From Algibacter pectinivorans (GTDB lineage Bacteria > Bacteroidota > Bacteroidia > Flavobacteriales > Flavobacteriaceae), in assembly GCF_900112595.1 (NCBI RefSeq), contig NZ_FOMI01000001.1, forward strand, positions 124,001-188,000: a stretch of DNA of 64,000 nucleotides, read 5' to 3'. Position 1 is the first letter of the stretch; each line of letters opens with the position of its first letter. A program made the position numbers and the translations under genes. Shown one piece after another: positions 9,191 to 20,000 of this stretch. The notes beneath the pieces were generated by a model. The model was not told the origin of the DNA and made no database searches. It saw only the letters and a program-made list of their open reading frames with translations.

Positions 9191-10018
9191 TTATTTCTTT
9201 CTACGTTCTACAATATACTTATTACTTGCCTTAGTTTTAGAACGGGTTCTGTAACCTTTAGCTGGAATACCATTTCTAGAACGAGGATGTCCACCTGAAG
9301 ACTTACCTTCACCACCACCCATTGGGTGATCAACTGGATTCATTACTACTGGTCTAGTACGTGGTCTTCTTCCTAACCATCTTGTTCTACCTGCTTTACC
9401 ACCTACTAATAATTGGTGATCTGAGTTAGATACAACACCTATTGTAGCCATACATCCTGCAAGAATTAATCTTGTTTCACCTGAAGGTAACTTAACTGTA
9501 GCAAACTTACCATCTCTTGCCATTAATTGAGCAAAAGCACCTGCACTACGAGCCATAATAGCTCCTTGACCAGGACGTAACTCTATACAAGAAATAATAG
9601 TTCCTAATGGAATTTCACTTAATGGCATTGCATTTCCAATTTCTGGAGCAACACCTTCTTTACCAGATACTACATTTTGCCCAACTTGAAGTCCATTTTG
9701 AGCAATAATATATCTTTTTTCGCCATCTTGATAATTCAATAAAGCAATAAAAGCTGTTCTGTTTGGATCGTATTGGATTGAAGCTACTTCACCAGGTATA
9801 CCTGCTTTGTCTCTTTTAAAATCGATAATACGATACTTTCTTTTATGACCACCACCTATATAGCGCATGGTCATTTTTCCTTGACTGTTTCTACCACCAG
9901 ACCTTTTATTCGGAACGAGTAAACTCTTTTCCGGCTTATCAGTAGTAATGGCGTCATAACCATTTACTACTCTAAATCGCTGTCCTGGTGTGATTGGTTT
10001 TAATTTTCTTACTGACAT
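9191..10018 (-). CDS. rplB: 50S ribosomal protein L2
   Basis: Universal large-subunit protein (uL2) needed for subunit association and peptidyl transferase assembly. It is 275 aa. The C-terminal region holds the near-invariant [20 protein letters not shown] with its conserved histidine. The N-terminal half carries the OB-fold/SH3 RNA-binding domains. Normal length. Confidence 0.98.
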   Translation of the reverse strand: MSVRKLKPITPGQRFRVVNGYDAITTDKPEKSLLVPNKRSGGRNSQGKMTMRYIGGGHKRKYRIIDFKRDKAGIPGEVASIQYDPNRTAFIALLNYQDGEKRYIIAQNGLQVGQNVVSGKEGVAPEIGNAMPLSEIPLGTIISCIELRPGQGAIMARSAGAFAQLMARDGKFATVKLPSGETRLILAGCMATIGVVSNSDHQLLVGGKAGRTRWLGRRPRTRPVVMNPVDHPMGGGEGKSSGGHPRSRNGIPAKGYRTRSKTKASNKYIVERRKK

Positions 10019-10028
10019 TTGTCTTTAA

Positions 10029-10319
10029 TTACATGTTACTGTATAAATCAATCATTTCACCTTCCGCCAGTTGTACAATTGCCTTTTTAACAGCATTTGT
10101 TTTACCATGTTGAATACCAGTTTTAGTAAACTTGGTACTACGATCTGGACGGACATTTATAGTACGAACTTTTTCAACAGAAACACCATAAGCAGCCTCA
10201 ACCGCTTTTTTGATTTCTACCTTGTTCGCCTTAGTTTTCACTGCGAAAGTGTAGCAGTTTCTCAACTCGCTATTAGCTGTCGCTTTTTCTGTGATTATAG
10301 GTTTAATTAAGATACTCAT
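10029..10319 (-). CDS. rplW: 50S ribosomal protein L23
   Basis: Exit-tunnel protein (uL23) that docks trigger factor and SRP. It is 96 aa, with the start LIKPIITEKATANSE and the conserved YTFAVKTKANKVEIKKAVE segment. It lies between rplD and rplB. Confidence 0.97.
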   Translation of the reverse strand: MSILIKPIITEKATANSELRNCYTFAVKTKANKVEIKKAVEAAYGVSVEKVRTINVRPDRSTKFTKTGIQHGKTNAVKKAIVQLAEGEMIDLYSNM

Positions 10320-10324
10320 TGTTT

Positions 10325-10954
10325 CTATTTACTTAAATTTGTTTCAATTCCTGCTAAAGCTCCTTCTAACAATACTACTTGTCCTGCATTAAGTATTTTA
10401 TAAGTACTTAATTCTGAAGAAGTTATAACTTCTGTGCTTTTTAAATTACGCGATGACAAATATACGTTATTATTTGACCCACCCAACACAAACAGTGTTT
10501 TTTTGTTTTCTAACTCTAAAGCCTTTAAAACTGCAGTAAAGTTTTTAGTCTTTACATTATCGAAATTAAAATCTTCTAATACTGTAATTGACTTTTCTCC
10601 TGCTTTGATACTTAAGGCAGACTTACGTGCTAAACGCTTTAAGTTTTTATTAAGTTTGAAGCTGTAATTTCTTGGTCTTGGACCGAACATACGACCACCA
10701 CCTTTAAATACACCAGACTTAATACTACCTGCTCTTGCTGTACCAGTTCCTTTTTGCTTTTTAATCTTACGTGTAGATCCAGAAATCTCAGCTCTTTCTT
10801 TCGATTTGTGAGTTCCTTGACGTTGGTTTGCTAAATATTGTTTAACATCCAAATATACTGCATGATTATTAGGCTCAATAGCAAACACATCTTTAGAAAG
10901 GTCTGCCTTTCTACCTGTGTCTTTTCCGTTTATATCTAAAACTGCTACTTTCAT
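10325..10954 (-). CDS. rplD: 50S ribosomal protein L4
   Basis: Large-subunit protein (uL4) whose extended loop reaches the exit tunnel; in E. coli it also represses the S10 operon. It is 209 aa. The loop segment KQKGTGTARAGSIKSGVFKG is present. Its ATG overlaps the rplC stop by one base (TAATG), suggesting translational coupling. If L4 regulates this operon, the hairpin between rpsJ and rplC is the obvious candidate site, but that is inference. Confidence 0.97.
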   Translation of the reverse strand: MKVAVLDINGKDTGRKADLSKDVFAIEPNNHAVYLDVKQYLANQRQGTHKSKERAEISGSTRKIKKQKGTGTARAGSIKSGVFKGGGRMFGPRPRNYSFKLNKNLKRLARKSALSIKAGEKSITVLEDFNFDNVKTKNFTAVLKALELENKKTLFVLGGSNNNVYLSSRNLKSTEVITSSELSTYKILNAGQVVLLEGALAGIETNLSK

Positions 10955-11571
10955 TATTTTCTAATAATTACATAAGCGTTTTTGTGACCAGGAACACATC
11001 CTTTAACCACAAGTAGATTCTTTTCAGTAACTACTTTTAAAACTCTTAAATTTTGAACTTTAACTGTGTCTCCACCCATTCTTCCTGCCATTTTCATGCC
11101 TTTAAAAACACGAGCAGGGTAAGATGCAGCTCCAATAGATCCTGGCGCTCTTAAACGGTTATGTTGACCGTGAGTAGCTTGACCTACACCACCGAAACCA
11201 TGACGTTTTACAACACCTTGAAATCCTTTACCTTTTGATGTTCCTGCGATATCAACAAATTCACCTTCAGCGAAATGTTCTACAGTTATAGCATCACCTA
11301 ATTTGTACTCCGCATCAAAACCTTTGAATTCAACAACTTTGCGTTTTACAGAAGTACCCGCTTTTTTAGCATGACCTAAGTCTGCTTTAGTAGCGCTTTT
11401 TTCTGTCGCGTCATCGAAACCTAATTGAACAGCAGAATAGCCGTCAACCTCTTCAGTTCTGACTTGGGTAACGATACATGGTCCAGCTTCGATTACTGTA
11501 CAAGGAATGTTTTTCCCGTTTTCATCAAAGATGCTGGTCATACCGATTTTTTTTCCAATTAACCCAGACAT
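10954..11571 (-). CDS. rplC: 50S ribosomal protein L3
   Basis: Early-assembly large-subunit protein (uL3) with a finger reaching the peptidyl transferase centre. It is 205 aa. The start [19 protein letters not shown] and the [20 protein letters not shown] finger are typical. It follows rpsJ after an unusually long 123-base gap that contains a strong hairpin. Confidence 0.98.
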   Translation of the reverse strand: MSGLIGKKIGMTSIFDENGKNIPCTVIEAGPCIVTQVRTEEVDGYSAVQLGFDDATEKSATKADLGHAKKAGTSVKRKVVEFKGFDAEYKLGDAITVEHFAEGEFVDIAGTSKGKGFQGVVKRHGFGGVGQATHGQHNRLRAPGSIGAASYPARVFKGMKMAGRMGGDTVKVQNLRVLKVVTEKNLLVVKGCVPGHKNAYVIIRK

Positions 11572-11607
11572 AATTATTTATTTAATTTATTACTATTTGT
11601 TATTAAA

Positions 11608-11640
11608 ATTCAAGGCTGAAAATACGTTTCAGCCTTGAAT
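11608..11640 (-). terminator. Hairpin with T-run between rpsJ and rplC (attenuator or leader element)
   Basis: A perfect 14-bp stem (11608-11621 with 11627-11640) encloses a 5-base loop. On the minus strand it is followed by TTTAATAAC. It has the form of an intrinsic terminator but lies inside the ribosomal cluster, 54 bases after the rpsJ stop and 36 bases before the rplC start. No TAnnTTTG box is visible between it and rplC, so rplC and all later genes seem to depend on read-through. That fits partial termination or a protein-controlled attenuator. Confidence 0.7.
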
Positions 11641-11694
11641 TGTATTTTTACCGTTTTTCCCTCGCACGCAGCTCAGGACATGTAAGTTTAATTA

Positions 11695-12000
11695 TTAAAC
11701 TTTTATCTCTACTTCAACACCACTTGGTAACTCAAGCTTCATTAACGCATCAATTGTTTTTGATGACGAAGAGTAGATATCCAATAATCTCTTGTAAGAT
11801 GATAATTGAAATTGCTCTCTTGATTTCTTGTTTACGTGTGGAGAACGTAATACAGTGAAAATTTTCTTGTGCGTTGGTAATGGAATTGGTCCAGTTACAA
11901 CAGCACCAGTACTCTTTACTGTTTTTACAATCTTATCAGCAGACTTATCTACTAAGTTGTGATCGTAAGATTTTAATTTTATTCTGATTTTTTGACTCAT
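11695..12000 (-). CDS. rpsJ: 30S ribosomal protein S10
   Basis: Head protein of the small subunit (uS10), also the NusE antitermination partner. It is 101 aa with the signature [30 protein letters not shown]. It lies 11 bases after fusA, so the str and S10 blocks are fused. No tuf gene lies between fusA and rpsJ. Confidence 0.98.
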   Translation of the reverse strand: MSQKIRIKLKSYDHNLVDKSADKIVKTVKSTGAVVTGPIPLPTHKKIFTVLRSPHVNKKSREQFQLSSYKRLLDIYSSSSKTIDALMKLELPSGVEVEIKV

Positions 12001-12011
12001 TTTCTTAAGAT

Positions 12012-14138
12012 TTACGATTCAACTCCTTTAGCTGCCTTAATTACTTCTTCAGATATGTTAGAAGGCGTTTCAGCATAGTGAGAAAATTCCATTGTTGATG
12101 TTGCACGACCAGAAGATAAAGTTCTTAAAGTTGTAACATAACCAAACATTTCAGATAATGGAACAGTAGCTTTTACAGTTTTTGCACCAGCTCTATCTCC
12201 CATATCACTTACTTGACCTCTTCTTCTATTTAAATCACCTACAATATCACCCATGTTTTCTTCTGGAGTGATAACTTCAAGTTTCATAATAGGCTCCATA
12301 ATAACAGCCTTAGCTGCTTTTGCAACGTTTTTGAAACCTAATTTTGCTGCTAATTCGAAAGACAATTGATCCGAATCCACATCGTGGTAAGACCCATCCT
12401 TTAAAGTAACTTTCATAGCATCGATTTCGTAACCTGCTAAAGGTCCGTTAACCATTGCTTGTTTGAATCCTTTTTCAATAGAAGGGATAAATTCTTTAGG
12501 AACGTTACCACCTTTAATTACAGATTCAAATTGAAGACCTACTTGACCTTCATCAGCTGGCTCTACAGTAAATACGATATCTGCGAATTTACCACGACCA
12601 CCAGATTGTTTCTTGTAAACTTCTCTATGATCAGCAGAAGCGGTAATAGCCTCTTTGTATTCAACTTGAGGTTGACCTTGATTAACCTCTACTTTAAATT
12701 CACGTTTTAAACGATCTACAATTACATCTAAGTGTAACTCACCCATTCCAGAAATAATAGTCTGTCCTGAAGCTTCGTCTGAACGTACAGTAAAAGTTGG
12801 ATCTTCCTCAGCTAATTTAGCTAAGCCCATCCCTAATTTATCAACATCAGCCTTAGTTTTAGGCTCAACCGCGATACCAATTACTGGATCTGGGAAGTCC
12901 ATAGACTCTAATACTATAGGGTGCTTTTCATCTGAAAGTGTATCTCCTGTTTTGATAGATTTAAATCCTACAGCAGCTCCAATATCTCCAGCTTCAATAA
13001 AATCAATTGCATTTTGCTTGTTAGCGTGCATTTGATAGATACGAGAGATACGTTCTTTTTTACCAGAACGGTTATTTAAAACGTAAGAACCAGCATCTAA
13101 ACGACCAGAATACGCTCTAAAGAATGCTAAACGGCCTACAAAAGGATCTGTAGCAATCTTAAATGCTAAAGCTGCAAATGGCTCCTTAACACTTGGCTTA
13201 CGTATTTCTTCTTTTTCTGTAGTTGGATTAACACCCACAATACCTTCTTTATCTGTTGGAGAAGGTAAATAACGACATACAGCATCTAATAAGAACTGAA
13301 CACCTTTATTTTTAAATGCAGAACCACAAATCATTGGAATAATAGCCATATCCATTACAGCAGCTCTAAGTGCAGCGTGCACTTCTTCTTCTGTAATAGA
13401 ATCTTCATCTTCCATGAATTTTTCTAAAAGATTCTCGTCGTAACCAGCTACTTCTTCAATAAGTAATGCACGGTACTTACGAGCTTCTTCTTTTAAATCG
13501 TCTGGAATCTCAATAACATCAAAAGTTGCCCCTTGAGTTTCATCATGCCAAACAATAGCTCTGTTTTTTACTAAATCTATGATACCTTTAAACTCATCCT
13601 CGTCACCAATGTTTAAAACGATTGGCACCGCATTTGATTTTAACATATCTTTTACTTGTTGACAAACTCCTAAAAAGTCTGATCCTTGACGGTCCATTTT
13701 ATTAACGAAACCAATTCTAGGCACTTTATAGTTATCAGCAAGTCTCCAGTTAGTTTCAGATTGAGGCTCAACACCATCAACCGCACTAAACAAGAATACT
13801 AACCCATCCAGTACACGTAAAGAACGATTTACCTCTACAGTAAAATCTACGTGACCCGGAGTATCAATTATATTAAAGTGATATCCTTTAGTTTCAGGTG
13901 TTGGCTCTCCGTTTTCAATTGGGAACTTCCAAGTACAAGTAGTAGCAGCAGAAGTAATTGTAATACCTCTCTCTTGCTCTTGCTCCATCCAGTCCATTGT
14001 AGCGGCACCATCATGCACCTCACCAATTTTGTGAGAAACACCTGTATAATAAAGTATACGCTCTGTTGTAGTAGTTTTTCCTGCATCAATATGTGCAGCA
14101 ATACCTATATTTCTAGTGAATTTTAAATCTCTTGCCAT
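12012..14138 (-). CDS. fusA: Elongation factor G
   Basis: Translational GTPase that drives ribosomal translocation and, with RRF, ribosome recycling. It is 708 aa. The N-terminal G domain has the P-loop [15 protein letters not shown] (near residue 16), the switch [10 protein letters not shown] and NKMD. Later domains include the [17 protein letters not shown] region and the C-terminal [14 protein letters not shown] segment. Length and motifs are those of a full EF-G. It lies 3 bases after rpsG. Confidence 0.98.
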   Translation of the reverse strand: MARDLKFTRNIGIAAHIDAGKTTTTERILYYTGVSHKIGEVHDGAATMDWMEQEQERGITITSAATTCTWKFPIENGEPTPETKGYHFNIIDTPGHVDFTVEVNRSLRVLDGLVFLFSAVDGVEPQSETNWRLADNYKVPRIGFVNKMDRQGSDFLGVCQQVKDMLKSNAVPIVLNIGDEDEFKGIIDLVKNRAIVWHDETQGATFDVIEIPDDLKEEARKYRALLIEEVAGYDENLLEKFMEDEDSITEEEVHAALRAAVMDMAIIPMICGSAFKNKGVQFLLDAVCRYLPSPTDKEGIVGVNPTTEKEEIRKPSVKEPFAALAFKIATDPFVGRLAFFRAYSGRLDAGSYVLNNRSGKKERISRIYQMHANKQNAIDFIEAGDIGAAVGFKSIKTGDTLSDEKHPIVLESMDFPDPVIGIAVEPKTKADVDKLGMGLAKLAEEDPTFTVRSDEASGQTIISGMGELHLDVIVDRLKREFKVEVNQGQPQVEYKEAITASADHREVYKKQSGGRGKFADIVFTVEPADEGQVGLQFESVIKGGNVPKEFIPSIEKGFKQAMVNGPLAGYEIDAMKVTLKDGSYHDVDSDQLSFELAAKLGFKNVAKAAKAVIMEPIMKLEVITPEENMGDIVGDLNRRRGQVSDMGDRAGAKTVKATVPLSEMFGYVTTLRTLSSGRATSTMEFSHYAETPSNISEEVIKAAKGVES

Positions 14139-14141
14139 GTC

Positions 14142-14618
14142 TTAGAATCTAAAGTGAGAGAATGCTTTGTTAGCCTCTGCCATTTTGTGAGTATCAACTC
14201 TTTTCTTTACCGCCGCTCCTTCTTCTTTAGCTGCTGCTAAAACCTCAGATGCTAAACGTAACGCCATCGATTTTTCGTTTCTTTTACGAGCATAGCTAAT
14301 TAACCATTTCATTGCTGTAGAAACTTTACGATCTGGACGAATTTGCATTGGAATTTGGAATGTTGCACCACCAACACGACGACTACGTACTTCTACGTGA
14401 GGCATAACGTTAGATAAGGCATCTTTCCAGATTTCTAATCCTGTTTTTTCTTCGTCAGTTTTTTTCGAGTCTACAATATCAATTGCATCGTAGAATACTT
14501 TAAAAGCGACAGACTTTTTTCCGTCCCACATCATCATGTTAACGAAACGAGTTACTAACTGATCGTTAAATTTTGGGTCTGGTAAAAGCGGTCTCTTTTT
14601 TGCTGCTCTTTTTCTCAT
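14142..14618 (-). CDS. rpsG: 30S ribosomal protein S7
   Basis: Primary 16S rRNA-binding protein (uS7) of the head domain that nucleates its assembly. It is 158 aa with the signature [22 protein letters not shown] and the [17 protein letters not shown] segment. In E. coli it is the str operon repressor. It lies between rpsL and fusA with gaps of 21 and 3 bases. Confidence 0.98.
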   Translation of the reverse strand: MRKRAAKKRPLLPDPKFNDQLVTRFVNMMMWDGKKSVAFKVFYDAIDIVDSKKTDEEKTGLEIWKDALSNVMPHVEVRSRRVGGATFQIPMQIRPDRKVSTAMKWLISYARKRNEKSMALRLASEVLAAAKEEGAAVKKRVDTHKMAEANKAFSHFRF

Positions 14619-14639
14619 GTCTTCTTCTTAAAGTTTTAA

Positions 14640-15014
14640 TTACTTTTTAGGGCGTTTTGCACCATACTTAGATCTACGTTGCGTTCTACCTGAAACACCT
14701 GCTGTGTCTAAAGCACCACGTACAATGTGATATCTAACTCCTGGTAAATCTTTTACCCTTCCACCTCTAACCAATACTATCGAGTGCTCTTGTAGATTGT
14801 GTCCTTCACCACCGATGTATGCGTTAACCTCGTTACCGTTTGTTAAACGAACCCTTGCTACCTTACGCATTGCTGAGTTTGGTTTTTTAGGAGTTGTTGT
14901 GTAAACACGAGTACACACACCACGTCTTTGCGGACAAGAATCTAAAGCAGCCGATTTACTCTTCTTGGTTATTTTGGCTCTTCCTTTTCTTACTAATTGC
15001 GAAATTGTTGGCAT
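14640..15014 (-). CDS. rpsL: 30S ribosomal protein S12
   Basis: Decoding-centre protein (uS12) and streptomycin target. It is 124 aa. The two segments where resistance changes usually occur, [12 protein letters not shown] and [10 protein letters not shown], carry the normal lysines, so no streptomycin-resistant change is visible. It is the first gene of the whole cluster, with its promoter 44-74 bases upstream. Confidence 0.98.
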   Translation of the reverse strand: MPTISQLVRKGRAKITKKSKSAALDSCPQRRGVCTRVYTTTPKKPNSAMRKVARVRLTNGNEVNAYIGGEGHNLQEHSIVLVRGGRVKDLPGVRYHIVRGALDTAGVSGRTQRRSKYGAKRPKK

Positions 15015-15057
15015 ATATATTATATATAAATTTTATTATCCTCTTTTAAGAGGGGTG

Positions 15058-15088
15058 CAAATGTAGAAATTAATTTTTAGAATTCAAA
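15058..15088 (-). promoter_or_regulatory. Bacteroidota-type promoter of the ribosomal cluster
   Basis: On the minus strand TTTG (15085-15088) and TACATTTG (15058-15065) are separated by 19 bases. This is an exact match to the Bacteroidota pattern TTTG-N19-TAnnTTTG. Transcription would start near 15050. The first transcribed bases include a short inverted repeat (CCTCTT/AAGAGG, 15040-15053), and the rpsL ATG follows at 15014. Confidence 0.85.
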
Positions 15089-15191
15089 TCCTAATCGGTT
15101 AATTTTTAAGAGTTTTCAAAAATAATAACATTCGCTATATTATAAACTTATATTTTACGTTAGATTTACATAAAAAAAGCCGTTCAAAAAA

Positions 15192-16886
15192 GTGCAAAAA
15201 ACTTGGTACTTATTCCTTATTATATATACACTTTTTTATTTAGAGAGTGTAAGCCAAAATTTAATACTATCTATTAAAGGCGAAAACGAAACAGAAACAA
15301 GGATAATAGACTCTATTGGTTACCTTAAAACTCACAAAGACTTAGAATCACTAAAAAACGAAAACAGCTTAACAAAAAAAAACTTAGCAAAACTAGGTTA
15401 CATTGAAAATAAAATATGGGAGTTAAAAAAGACAAACGATAGTACATTTCAATCTACCATACACTTAAAAAAGAAATTTGACTCCCTATACATTTTTTAT
15501 GATAACAAAAAAATAGATAGCTCTACGCTAAACTTAATCTCTAACCAAGTAAACACTAATTACTTTGTACTTAAATTTCAAAATATCGAACAGGCATTAT
15601 ATACCTTAAACACAGAATTATCAAAAAAAGGCTTCCCGTTTTCAAAAGTAAAACTTTCAAACCTTGAAATAAAAAACAAAACCACATTACACGCCCATTT
15701 AACCACAGGTAACTTAATTGAAAAGCGACGAATAAATAAGATTGTAAGTAAAGGATATGAAAAATTTCCAAAATCTTTCACACATCATTACTTAAAAATA
15801 AGACGAAATCAAGACTTTGATATCAATACCATAAGAACTAAAACAGAACAATTATCCAATTTAAGATTTGCAAAAGAAGTAAAACCACCTGAAGTTTTAT
15901 TCTTAAAAGATTCAACAACTTTGTATTTATACCTTGAAAAATCCAAAAGCAATAATTTTGATGGCTTTTTAGGGTTTGGAACAAACGAGGAAACCAATAA
16001 ATTAGAATTCGATGGTTATTTAAACCTAAACCTAAATAATAATTTAAATTTCGGAGAAACTTTCAGCCTACTTTATAAGAGTGATGAAAACGATCAAAAA
16101 ACATTTGAAGTTAACACTGAGCTTCCCTATTTATTTAATTCGCCTATTGGTGTAAACCTCTCGCTTAGAATCTTCAGAAAAGACAGCTCTTTTACTACAG
16201 TTAACCAAAATGCTAAGTTTCATTACCAATTAAACTCTAGCAACAAAATATTTATAGGAGTTACTACAACTGAATCAAACAACACACTTGCAAATAACAA
16301 CAGTTTAACTATAAATGATTACACTACCACACAATACAACCTTGCATACCAATTCATAAAACCACAATATAATAACCTATTATTTCCTATACAATCACGT
16401 ATTTATTTTGAAACGGGATTAGGAAGCAGAATTAGCGATACCGACAAAAAGAAACAATCACAATTTTTATTTGACCTAATGAAAATTGTAAACTTTAACA
16501 CCAAAAACAGTCTTTTTTTAAAAACAACAGGAAAAGCATTAATATCCGACAACTATTTTGACAACGAGTTGCTAAGGTTTGGCGGTATAAACTCACTAAG
16601 AGGTTTTGAAGAAAACAGTTTAAATGCCACTTTTTTTGCTGTTTTAAATACCGAATACAGATACCAACTAAACAACACAACTTACATTCACAGTATCTTA
16701 GATTCTGGCTACCTAGAAAACAACATTCAAAACAACAGGAATACACTTTTTAGCTACGGCATAGGCTTAGCTATTCTTACAAAATCAGGTGTTTTAAAGC
16801 TAAACTACGCTAATAGCAAAAATGAGAATAAACCATTTAAATTAGCCAATTCTAAAGTACACATCAGTTTGATCGCTAATTTCTAG
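15192..16886 (+). CDS. Omp85/BamA-like outer membrane barrel protein
   Basis: Starts with GTG; an in-frame stop lies just upstream and no ATG is nearby. The product has 564 aa with an N-terminal hydrophobic signal (WYLFLIIYTLFYL). About residues 130-250 have two POTRA-like segments. A 16-stranded-type barrel follows, carrying the diagnostic RGF loop (FGGINSLRGFEENS, near residues 462-475) and ending in Phe. Omp85 proteins insert or translocate outer-membrane or surface proteins. The substrate here is unknown, since no partner gene is adjacent. It is divergent from the ribosomal cluster and shorter than BamA, so it is not the essential BamA. Confidence 0.8.
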   Translation: MQKTWYLFLIIYTLFYLESVSQNLILSIKGENETETRIIDSIGYLKTHKDLESLKNENSLTKKNLAKLGYIENKIWELKKTNDSTFQSTIHLKKKFDSLYIFYDNKKIDSSTLNLISNQVNTNYFVLKFQNIEQALYTLNTELSKKGFPFSKVKLSNLEIKNKTTLHAHLTTGNLIEKRRINKIVSKGYEKFPKSFTHHYLKIRRNQDFDINTIRTKTEQLSNLRFAKEVKPPEVLFLKDSTTLYLYLEKSKSNNFDGFLGFGTNEETNKLEFDGYLNLNLNNNLNFGETFSLLYKSDENDQKTFEVNTELPYLFNSPIGVNLSLRIFRKDSSFTTVNQNAKFHYQLNSSNKIFIGVTTTESNNTLANNNSLTINDYTTTQYNLAYQFIKPQYNNLLFPIQSRIYFETGLGSRISDTDKKKQSQFLFDLMKIVNFNTKNSLFLKTTGKALISDNYFDNELLRFGGINSLRGFEENSLNATFFAVLNTEYRYQLNNTTYIHSILDSGYLENNIQNNRNTLFSYGIGLAILTKSGVLKLNYANSKNENKPFKLANSKVHISLIANF

Positions 16887-16945
16887 TACACAATTATTAA
16901 ATTCTCAAAAATATTAGTGATTCACCAAATTTTAACCATAATTTA

Positions 16946-16976
16946 TTGTTTTATTAACTTTAATTTATGATTTTTG
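16946..16976 (+). promoter_or_regulatory. Probable promoter of the susCD operon
   Basis: TTG (16946-16948) and GATTTTTG (16969-16976) are 20 bases apart. The second box matches TAnnTTTG in all fixed positions except the first T. Transcription would start about 20 bases before the susC ATG at 17004. Confidence 0.4.
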
Positions 16977-17003
16977 GCATTGACTAATTCAAATAATTAC
17001 AAA

Positions 17004-20000
17004 ATGAAAACAAAGTTTAGTGGAATTCTAACGCTATTACTAGCGTTTGTCGTGCAACTAACGTTCGCACAAGAAAAGACAATTTCAGGAACAGTATCGG
17101 ATGCCTCAGGGCTCCCACTACCTGGAGCTACTGTCTTAGTAAAAGGTACTTCATCAGGTACATCATCAGATTTCGATGGTAACTATTCAATAACTGCCCG
17201 TCAAGGAAGCACCTTGGTATTTAGTTTTGTTGGATATACAACTAAAGAAGTTGCTATTGGAGCTTCCAATACAGTTAATGTTACTCTTCAAGAAGACGCT
17301 GAGTCTTTAGAGGAAGTAGTCGTAACTGCTTTTGGTAGTGATAGGAATGCAAAAGAAACGGTTTATGCCAATCAAACGGTTAAATCAGATGATTTACTTT
17401 CAGTGCCTAGCAAAAACGCATTAGAAGCATTAAGAGGTAAAACGGCTGGTGTAAATCTATCAACAGCCTCTGGATCAGTTGGTTCATCTACAAGAATAGT
17501 ATTGAGAGGTGCAGGATCCCTTACTGGTAATAACAATGCTTTAATTGTTATTGATGGTGTTGCAATCGATAATACTTCCACTTCTGGAGGTGCTGGATCA
17601 TCTACTACTGGATATTCTGATTTTGGTAATAGATTCAATGACGTTAATCCAGACGATATAGAATCTGTAACCATTTTAAAAGGTCCATCTGCAACCTCAC
17701 TATACGGATCACGTGGTGCTTCGGGTGTTGTGCTTATTACAACAAAAACTGGTAAAGGAAAGAAAATGCAGGTGAACTATAATGGTTCAACATCAATGGA
17801 AACAGCAATTGTTAGTTTACAACGTCAAAGTAAATTTGGACAAGGTTATGATAACCTTCACTTAGATTCTGGTGAAAACTGGTCTTGGGGTCCTGCTTTA
17901 GATGGTGTAGTAAGACCATGGACTTCACCAATTGATTCTGATGGAGACGGAGCATTGGAAGCCTTAATAAGACCATATAGCGCTGTGCAAGATCAATTAC
18001 AAGATTTTTTCAACACTGGATATACCATTACTAATAATATAAATCTTTCTGGATCTACAGAAGGTTTTACTTACTACGCTTCGTATGGTAATACAGACCA
18101 AACAGGAACGCTAGATAATACGTCTTATAACAGAAACAACATAACTTTTAACGCTTCGGCAAAATTAAGCGATAGATTAAAATCTGATTTTAAAGTAAGT
18201 TATGCTAATGTAAAACAGAATACTGCACAAGAAGGATCTCGCGCCTTCGAAGGAAATAACGCCTATGCAATGGCAGTTCAATCGCCTGTAAATATACCAC
18301 TAAGTGAGTTAAGAGATTATAAAAGTCCATTTCATGATATTAATGGATATTGGGGATCTTACTCTTCAGTAAACCCATACTATATCCTAAATGAATATGG
18401 AAATGAGGCCGATATCGATAACGTATTAGCTAACGCCTCTTTAACTTATAGTTTTTTAGATAATTTATCAGTTACTGGACGTTTTGGTGGTAATATCGTA
18501 AATACTCAAACAGATATATGGACTCCAACATTCTCACCAGCTGAACAAATAGTTTGGACAGACAATTTAGAACAAGCAGCCCGAGATACTAAACACAGTT
18601 CATTAGGAGAATATATAAATACAAATCGTAAAGTAGAAAATCTTGATGCCACTGTAATGTTTAACTACAATACAGAATTTAGTGATAACCTTACATTAAC
18701 AGCTGCTGCAGGTTACAACTTCTTCCAAAGAAAAAGCCAACGTTTAACAGGAAGTACTGTAGGTGGTTTAGTAGTTCCAGATGTTTACAATTTAGCTAAT
18801 AGTACACAACAAGCTAACTCAAGCATGTATAGAGACAAATACAGAATTTATGGTGTTTTAGCGAATGCAACAATTGGATATAAAGATGCTGCATTTTTAG
18901 AATTTTCAGCAAGAAATGACTGGTCTTCTACGCTTCCAACAGAAAATAATTCTTTTTTATACGGTGCTGTTGGTGCTTCTGTAATATTAACAGATTTATT
19001 TGATATTAAGAATGACGTTTTAAATTATGCCAAATTAAGAGGTAGTTATGGTACATCTGGTAAAGATGCTGATTTATATTTACTTAACTCTTATTTTGTT
19101 GGTAACCCTTCAATTATAGATTTAGGTGATTTTGCACTTAACTTTCCAAAAGATGGTGTTCCTGGTTTTACAATTGGTAATAGAATTGGAAACCCTGGCT
19201 TAAAACCCGAATTAACAACTACTTACGAAGTTGGTACCGATCTTGGTTTCTTTAAAAACAAAATTAGTGTAGGTTATACATATTACCATTCGATTCATGA
19301 TGACCAATTGGTAACTATAAGTCTTCCTCGATCTACAGGTTATACGCAGACCGTTAGTAACATAGGTAGAATGGAGAATAAAGGGCATGAATTATCTTTA
19401 ACTTTAAAACCTATTAAAGGTTTGGTTGACGGTTTAGATGTTGAGTTCTTTGGAACATATTCTAAAAATGAAAATGAGGTTATTAGAATTACAGATGATA
19501 TAGATGAATTAAATATTGGAACTTTTGGATTCGCTGCAGGAACTACGGTTTCTATAGTTGCCAAAGAAGGATTACCATTTGGTACGTTCAAGGGTAATGA
19601 TTTTAAATATAATGATCAAGGTCAAGTAATTGTTAATGCTGATGGATTTCCAGAATACCCTGCTGATGATGTTTATTTAGGTAATAACCAAGCTGATTAT
19701 TTACTTAATTTTGGTGCTAACATAAGCTATAAAGGATTTGGATTTAGAATTTTATTTGACAAGAAAGAAGGTGGACTATTTGCTTCACAAACCAAATACA
19801 ACACTAATTTTAATGGTACGAATGTTAATACCACGGTTTATAATAGAGAACCTTTCATCTTTCCAAATTCTGTAGTAGATAACGGAGATGGTACATTCTC
19901 TGAAAACACAACTCAAATTACCGAACAAGCATATTTTACTGATTATGATGCACCAGTTTCAACGCAACTGATTGATGCTAGTTTCTTAAAATTAAGAGAA

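Noticed and set aside
16974-17003. TTG start for susC ten codons upstream
   Set aside because: The signal peptide begins at the ATG at 17004; the extra residues have no signal-peptide character.
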